Below are positions 57,913-64,000 of a stretch of DNA of 64,000 bases, piece by piece (position 1 is the first letter of the stretch; the number at the start of each line of letters is the position of its first letter). Location: the NCBI RefSeq assembly GCF_021869535.1, contig NW_026262581.1:76041955-76105954 (forward strand), written 5' to 3'. The notes beneath the pieces are model-generated. The model saw only the letters and a list, made by a program, of their open reading frames with translations. It ran no database searches and was not told the DNA's origin. Origin of the DNA: Mytilus californianus (Eukaryota > Mollusca > Bivalvia > Mytilida > Mytilidae). A program made the translations under genes and the position numbers.

Positions 57913-58707
57913 GTCGAGCCTTCGACTTTTGTCGAAAAAGCGAGACATAGCGATCCTACATTCCGTCGGCGGCGTCCACAAATATTCACTCTGTGGTTAA
58001 AGTTTTTGAAATTTTAATAACTTTCTTAAACTATCCTGGATTTCTACCAAACTTGGACAGAAGCTTGTTTATGATCATAAGATAGTATCCAGAAGTAAAT
58101 TTTGTAAAAAAAAAATTCGATTTTTTCCGTATTTTACTTATAAATGGACTTAGTTTTTCTGCCAGGAAACATTACATTCACTCTGGTTAAAGTTTTTAAA
58201 ATTTTAACAACTTTCTTAAACTATCCTGGATTTGTACCAAACTTGGACAGAAGCTTGTTTATGATTAAAAGCTAGTATCTAGAAGGAAATTTTGTTAAAA
58301 TTTTGTTCCATTTTTTCCGTGTTTTACTTATAAATGGACTTAGTTTTTCTTCCAGTTAACATTACATACAGTCTGCAGTTTAAGTTTTTAAAACATTTAT
58401 TAGATTCATAAACCATAGGCGGATCCAGGGGGGCGGGCCAGGCCCCCCCCTTCGTGGGAAAAATTTGGTTGATTATATAGGGAATCACTGAAGCATGACT
58501 GGAGCGGGCCCCCCCTTATGAAAAGTTCTGGATCCGCCACTGTAAACTATCCTGGATTTTTACCAAACTTGGACAGAAGCTACTTACAATCAAAAGATAG
58601 TATAGAGAGGAATATTTTTATTAATTTTTTTCCTCATTTTTGTTGAGCCTGTGATTAACAGCAAAAGTAGGCGAGACACTGGGTTCTGCGGAACCCTTAC
58701 GAATTTT
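57913..58707 (+). mobile_element. Family B element 1
   Basis: The head is GTCGAGCCTTCGACTTTTGT then CGAAAAAGCGAGACAT (TTCGAC/GTCGAA hairpin), then GTCGGCGGCGTC. Core units carry AAACTATCCTGGATTT, ACCAAACTTGGACAGAAGCT and ACTTATAAATGGACTTAG. The tail GGGTTCTGCGGAACCC is a perfect hairpin about 10 nt from the end. A 129-bp MITE is inserted in the core. Confidence 0.83.
58414..58542. mobile_element. 129-bp MITE with TAAAC duplication
   Basis: CATAGGCGGATCCAG and inverted CTGGATCCGCCACTG bound C-rich and G-rich runs (GGCCCCCCCC, GCGGGCCCCCCC). TAAAC occurs on both sides (58409-58413 and 58543-58547). The uninterrupted core at 62030-62050 shows the empty form. The ends resemble hAT-type CAGTGGCGGATCC MITEs known in many animals. 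Confidence 0.85.
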
Positions 58708-59187
58708 TTCTGTATTTTGTCCTTTTGGTAAAAATACATTTCTTCTGTTTCCTCCTGAAGACCTCAAATACTATCCTGGTGCTAAAGAAGTGTCCCTGAT
58801 TCCAGTTTCAGCCGATGTCAGATACGTTTCTTTTCGTGATAATGATAGAAACCAATAAGAGGCCTTGCTGCTAGTGACGTTGCATGCTGTATTTGGTAAC
58901 TCTCATTACTTGTACAACAATGACTGCGGCTTCTTGAAGTATTTTAAGAGCGTCCATCAGAAATTTTTCGGCAAATAAATTTGTTACTCAAATTTTTTTG
59001 ACTTCAATTAAGGTTTCATCCATTTCTTTCATTAAAAATGTAATATTCCTTTTCAAATTGCTTGTCAAACTGTTTGTTTTTATAAATTTTTCTCAGTCCG
59101 CCATTGAAATATTTAAACTAATCATGGATTGAAGGCAGATCAGCTATGACAAATCTGTATACTAAAGATGATAGTTATCATTTTTAT
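58708..59187. other. Interval between B1 and D3
   Basis: Moderately GC-balanced sequence without repeats or a usable reading frame. If the outer element is real, this would be its interior. Confidence 0.45.
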
Positions 59188-60210
59188 GCCTCCGCCGTAG
59201 CGGAGGGGGCATTAAGTTTTACCCTTGTCTGTCTGTCCGTCCGTACGTCCCAAAATTGGTTTCCGTTCTCTAACTTTAGTTTGCCTCAACCAAATGTTAT
59301 GAAACTTATAAACAATGCTTATTACCACAATACGCAGATTAAATTTGAATTTTGGGGTGTCACTTTTACTGTTGTAGAGTTATGCCCCTTTACAAATGGA
59401 AAAATTGCTAAATTTATTTTTTTTCCAAAAATATCAATGTCATTATTCAAGTATATTTTAGAATTGGAGTTATCTTCCTTTGTCCATGATTATAGTTAAA
59501 TCAACTACAATCAATGCTTTATACAATACAATGTTTAATTTTGCCCTCCACTGATAAAACACAGATCAAGTTGAATTTGGGTAGTGTCACTTTAACCATT
59601 ATTGAGTTATGCCCCTTTATAAATCGAAAAATTGCAATATTTTTAGTTTCCATTCTGTAACTTAAATTTTGCCCTAACCAAACATTATGAAACCTATACA
59701 CAATACTCATTACCACAAAACTAAGATCAAGTACAAATATTGTTTCCGTTCTCTAATTTTAGTATGCCTCAACCAAATGTTATGAAACTTATACACAATG
59801 CTTATTACTACATAATACAGATTATGTACGAAATTCGATGGCATCACTTTTACCATTCTTGAGTTATGTCCCTTTATAAACATAAAAATTGCTGAATTTT
59901 CTGTTTCCGTTCTCTAACTTTAGTTTGTCTCAACCAAATGTTATAAAACTTATACACAACAGATCTAGAGTTATGTGTGTTTACAAATAGAAAAATTGCT
60001 GAATTTTTCGTTTCTGTTCTTTACTTTAGTTAGCCTCAACCAAATGTTATGAGACTTACACACAATGCTTATTACCACAAAACTCAGATCAAGTTCAAAT
60101 TTGGGTAGCGTCACTTGTACCGTTCTTCAGTTATGTCCCTTTATAACTATATGATATGCAAGCGGGGGAATCATCTGTGTCCACATGTGGACACAATCCA
60201 CATTTATTTT
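59188..60210 (+). mobile_element. Family D element 3, complete
   Basis: The head hairpin is GCCTCCGCCGTAGCGGAGGG, GGC, then a GTCC run. Several core units carry CAACCAAATGTTATGAAACT and GAGTTATGCCCCTTTA. The tail is TGTGTCCACATGTGGACACA, a perfect palindromic hairpin about 15 nt from the end. It is the longest and best-bounded D copy. Confidence 0.85.
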
Positions 60211-60923
60211 TATCAAATTTGAGTCTTTGAAAAAAGTGGTGGCCCAATTTTTTATTAGAATGCAAAAAATTTGAGTTCGTATAATGCTATCATGTCGTCG
60301 GCGTCGACATTGTCTTCTGAAGACACATTTGGTTTCCGGACAATAACTTAAGTGTCAGTGAATGGATCACTATGAAATTTTAACAGAAGGTTCATTACCA
60401 CAAACGGAAGGTTGGGATTGATTTTGGGGGTTATAGTACCAACAGTTTAGGAATTAGGGGCCAAAAACAAGCATTTTTGTAGTTTCCGGACAACAACTTG
60501 TGTGTAAGTGTATGGATCTTTCTGAAATTGTACCACAAGGTTCCATACCACAAAGGGAAGGCTGGGAATGAGTTTGGGGGTAATTGCCCCAAACACTTAG
60601 AAATAAGGGGCCAAAAACAAGCATTATTGTCGAGTCTGTGACTTTTGTTGCAAAAGCGAGACATAGTGATCTTACATTCCGTTGTCAGGGGCGGCGGCGG
60701 CTTCCACAAATATTCACTCTGTGGTTAAAGTTTTTGAAATTTTAATAACTTTCTTAAACTATTCTGGATTTCTACCATACTTGGACAGAAGCTTGTTTAT
60801 GATCATAAGAGAGTAAATTTGGTAAAAAAAATCCTGTTTTTCTGTATTTTACTTATAAATGGACTTAGTTTTTCTGCCAGTTAACATTACATTCACTCTG
60901 TGGTTAAAGTTTTAAAAATTTTA

Positions 60924-61827
60924 CAGCCGATTTCAATGAGTGTGTAGGAAAAGGTAATATCTTTTGGTTAGCTTGCTTGCTAGCTGAACCGTGAAGTCAT
61001 TATTAGGTTAAGTAAACTACCCTCCTTTTTAGCTCACCGGGGCCCTTCGGGCCCCATGTGAACTTATGCCATCACTTGGCGTCCGTCGTTGTCTGTTGTC
61101 GTAAACTATTTCAAAAATCTTCTCCTCTGAAACTTCTGGGCCAAATACCTTCAAACTTTAACTAAATGTTCCTTAGGGTATCTAGTTTATAAATTGCATC
61201 TGAAGTTTTGATCCATCGACAAACATGGCCGCCATGGCTAAAAATAGAACATAGGGGTCAAATGCAGTTTTTGGCTTATATCTCAAAAACTAAAGCTTTT
61301 AGAGCAAATCTGACATGGGGTAAAATTGTTCAATTGGTCAAGATCTATCAGCTTTCAAATTTTCAGACGAATCAAACAACCCATTGGTGGGTTGCTGCCA
61401 CCGAATTGGTAGTTTTAACAAAATTTTGCAGTTTTTTGTTATTATTTTGAATATTATTATAGATATATATAAACTGTAAGCAGCAATAATGTTCAGCAAA
61501 GTAAGATCTACAAAAAAGTTAATATGACCATAATTGTCAATTGACCCCTTAAGGAGTTATTGCCCTTTAAAGACAATTTTACACAATTTGTTCATCAAGT
61601 TTGCTAACATTTAAAAATCTTCTGAAATACAGGTGAGCGATTCAGGCTCTTGAGAGCCTCTTGTTGAGTAGACGAGTCCGACAGACAGATAGAATTGGTT
61701 ACCTGTGGGACTAGTCTACTCATAAAGGAGGGTAGTTTACCTAACCTAATAATGACTTGACAGTTCAGCTAGCAATCAAGCTAACCAAAGATATTACCTT
61801 TTCCTACACACTCATTGAAATCGGCTG
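60924..61827. mobile_element. TA-flanked long-TIR element inside B2, hosting an A copy
   Basis: CAGCCGATTTCAATGAGTGT and inverted ACACTCATTGAAATCGGCTG start arms of about 105 nt that pair throughout, up to GTAAACTACCCTCC. TA lies on both sides. Taking out the A copy leaves about 270 bp with an inner GAGTAGAC/GTCTACTC pairing, a typical Tc1/mariner-type MITE size. Confidence 0.87.
61031..61663 (+). mobile_element. Family A element, innermost layer
   Basis: The head AGCTCACCGGGGCCCTTCGG, then GCCCCATGTGA, is a variant hairpin. One core unit and the tail GTGAGCGATTCAGGCTCTTG, then AGAGCCTCTTG, follow. The last CTAG is replaced by CTTG, still fitting CT(A/T)G. Confidence 0.83.
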
Positions 61828-63465
61828 TAATAACTTTCTTAAACTATCCTGGATTTGTACCAAACTTGGACAGAAGCTTGTTTAAGATCAAAAGCTAGTA
61901 TCTAGAAGAAAATTTTGTAAAAATTTATTTCCTGTTTTTCCATATATATTACTTATAAATGAACTTAGTTTTTCTTCCAGTTAACATTACATACAGTCTG
62001 CAGTTAAAGTTTTTAAAACATTAATTAGATTCATAAACCATCCTGGATTTTTACCAAACTTGGACAGAAGCTTCTTACAATCAAAAGATAGTATCTAGAG
62101 GAAAATTTTTAATGATTTTTTCCCCATTTTTGTTGAGCCTGCAACAAAAGTGAGACATAGTGATCCCACATTCTGTCTTCATCACACTGAAAACATAGAC
62201 AACAGCAAAAGTAGGCGAGACTCTGGATTCCGCGGAACCTTTACAAATTTTTCTAGTTTCCAGACAATAACTTGTGTTAAAGTTTATGGAACTCTCTGAA
62301 ATTGTACATTTTTCCAGAAAGAAAATAATCATCCAAAATTTCCAAAAAAGATTGGGAGGGTTCAAAAAGTTTGGGAAGGGGTGATTTTTCTTCAAAATTT
62401 TTTTTTTGGGGGGAAATTTTTTTTCATAATTTTTTTTATTTTTTTTCCCCAAAAATTTTCCATTTTTACATTGATTATTTTTGATATATACATAAAAGCA
62501 ACAAATACTGATATGGCAGGAGATACACACCAAACAGCGTGTGTAAATTATTATATATAACTGATTAACTAAGTATTGTGCAACAGCACAGTATTGCGCA
62601 ATAGCAAGAAATCTTCAATTGAAAATAAATACAAATCTTTTAACCAATTTCAATGGGATTGAATTTTTTCTTTAATTTTTGGAGTATCTAACCTTGTATT
62701 ACTATTTTGGATATTAGGCCCCATTTTTAAATTGGTCTACATTGAGGTCCAAAGGGTCCAAAATTAAACTTTGTTTGATGTCATCAAAAACTGAATTATT
62801 GCGGCTCTATGATATGCTGAATCTTATTGTGCATTTAGATTTTTTATTTTGGGCCCTGTTTTCAAATTAGTCCATATTAAGGTTTGAAGGGTCCAAAATT
62901 AAACTTTGTTTGATTTTAACTAAAATTAAATTTTTGGTGTTTTTTTATATGCTGAATCTAACCATGTTGTTAGATTTTGGATATTAGACCATACTAGGTA
63001 AATTAAATGTCCCATTTCAACTTTTTAAGATCTTTGACCACATGTATTTTGTGTCAGAAACCTACATTATGTCAAAAATTTCATCACAATCCAAATTCAG
63101 ACAGTATCAAGCTTGAATATTGTGTCCAAACTTGCCCCAACTGTTCAGGGTTCGACCTCTGCGGTCATATCAGGCTGCGCTCAGTGAAGCATTTTATTTT
63201 CATTTGGACCTCCAGGGTCAAAAAATGAGTATCGAGCACTGTTTAGTGACCAATTAATTGGTTAACCTTTGAAAGTAATAAGATTTAAATGGATACAGAC
63301 TGTTTAGGGTTGTTTTTATAGTGACTCTTACTGTTTTTTCTCTTATGACTTGAAACTTTTGCTGGTGTATAAGTAAATAATGACATATGAAAGATGTCTT
63401 AAACTGTTAAAATGTAAAATATCTGAAAAATAAAGGTACTATAGCAGGTTTATAGTAAGTGATTA

Positions 63466-64000
63466 ATTATTTCCCATAGGGTCCTATGTTAAACTAAGTC
63501 CCCCGCAGGCGGCCATTTTGGATTATGGATCGGCTTCAAAGTAACAACACTTGGTCAGAACTTTTCTCATCACTTGGCATCCGTCGTAGTCGTCGTCGTC
63601 GTTAACTTTTTACATTTTGAACTTCTTCTAGAGAACCACTGAATGGAATGAAACCAAACATGGCATGAATGTTCCTTATGAGGTGCTAACCAAGTGTTGT
63701 TACTTAAAAGCCGATCCATCATCCAAGATGGCCGCCTTCGGGGGACTTAGTTTAACATATGACCCTATGGGGAAATGCATACAAATGTCTTCTTTTAGAG
63801 AAGCACTGAATGGAATGAAACCAAACATGGCATGAATGTTCCTTATGAGGTGCTGACCAAGTGTTGTTACTTTGAAGCCGATCCATCATCCAAGATGGCC
63901 GCCAGCGGGGGACTTAGTTTAACATAGGACCCTATGAGAAATACATACAAATGTCTTCTTTTAGAGAACCACTGAATAGAATGAAACCAAACATGATATG
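63466..64000. repeat. Inverted and 167-bp tandem repeat with an A-like head
   Basis: Arms at 63466-63558 and 63686-63783 (CCATAGGGTCCTATGTTAAA, GGATCGGCTTCAAAGTAACA and inverses) flank CTTTTCTCATCACTTGGCAT and a GTC run. From 63631 a 166-167 bp unit (GAGAACCACTGAATGGAATG, CCAAGATGGCCGCC) repeats at 63798 and 63964 and runs off the window. Confidence 0.78.

Larger units (their letters stand above)
60629..62250 (+). mobile_element. Family B element 2, inside C6
   Basis: The head is GTCGAGTCTGTGACTTTTGT, then AAAAGCGAGACATAGTGATC and a GGCGGCGGCGG run. Core units match B1. The tail GGATTCCGCGGAACC is a hairpin followed by TTTACAAATTT. A TA-flanked inverted-repeat element sits in its core. Confidence 0.82.
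60254..63199 (+). mobile_element. Family C element 6, split by a B element
   Basis: A degenerate head (GCAAAAAATTTGAGTTCGTA, then GTCGTCGGCGTCG) and two core units break at CAAGCATT. They resume at TTCTAGTTTCCAGACAATAA near 62251 and run through G/T-rich low complexity, a satellite remnant (GGTCCAAAATTAAACTTTG at 62750-62970) and the 3' domain ending GCGGTCATATCAGGCTGCGC, GCATTTTATT. Confidence 0.78.
57779..63241. mobile_element. Possible hAT-like element expanded by nested insertions
   Basis: CAGTGCTCAAAACT on the left and inverted AGTATCGAGCACTG on the right could be termini, with TTTAG on both sides (57774-57778 and 63242-63246). Between them lie a B element, a D element and a C element that holds further layers. 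The inverted ends are short, so chance cannot be excluded. Confidence 0.45.

Noticed and set aside
57681..57989. 102-codon reverse open frame next to exon 14
   Set aside because: It runs across intron, a possible element end and the B head, and has no family resemblance.
62081..62533. 150-codon reverse open frame
   Set aside because: It covers B2, C core and A/T/G homopolymer sequence, and the K- and P-rich part comes from low complexity.
57655..64000. UvrD-like helicase exons that would confirm TRANK1
   Set aside because: No Walker A or other helicase motif was seen in any frame here; this part is repeat-filled intron.
1..64000. tRNA or rRNA genes
   Set aside because: No cloverleaf with A and B boxes and no rRNA core sequence was noticed on either strand by eye.

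Overview
The window reads as AT-rich animal nuclear DNA. It is most likely from a bivalve mollusc, probably a mussel (Mytilus-type). The evidence is spliced coding exons with GT/AG junctions separated by introns of 0.2 to 25 kb, and introns packed with tandem-cored dispersed elements and SINE-like tails that I associate from memory with bivalve genomes. No rRNA, tRNA, operon or prokaryotic feature was seen.

One gene on the + strand spans the window. Fourteen internal exons (2525-57654, about 3.66 kb of coding sequence) join in frame with matching splice phases, and neither the first nor the last exon of the gene is present. The protein has three copies of one module: two TPR hairpins, a third TPR hairpin behind a splice junction, a helical segment ending in a (V/I/F)H..(V/I) motif, and an ankyrin-like exon. 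Module 1 is exons 1-4, module 2 is exons 5-9 and module 3 is exons 10-13. Exon 14 is a Q-rich linker leading out of the third module. The nearest family I can suggest is the TPR and ankyrin repeat-containing protein 1 (TRANK1) type. The helicase-like region that would confirm this would lie beyond the window.

Almost everything else is intronic mobile-element sequence. At least seven dispersed families (called A to H here; F shares its head type with B) follow one plan: a 5' hairpin head, a GTC/GTCC-rich stretch, a tandem core of about 147-167 bp units, and a 3' hairpin close to the end. This resembles the pearl-like and Helentron-associated non-autonomous elements described in bivalves. Family A (head AGCTCACCTG) lies at 3276, 13289, 19231, 54977 and 61031. 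Family C (head ATACGACCGC) lies at 10209, 27898, 41655, 47855, 55799 and 60254. D, E, B, F and H are also present.

There are also terminal-inverted-repeat elements with visible target duplications (9171-9829, 30571-32825, 44685-45582, 58414-58542, 60924-61827 and two 456-bp copies at 20299 and 22857), an element splitting a 67-bp satellite (33358-34922), a 1.5 kb inverted repeat (35757-37247), and deep nesting, clearest at 54886-56692 and 57779-63241. Intron 9 also holds decayed copies of the end of exon 9.
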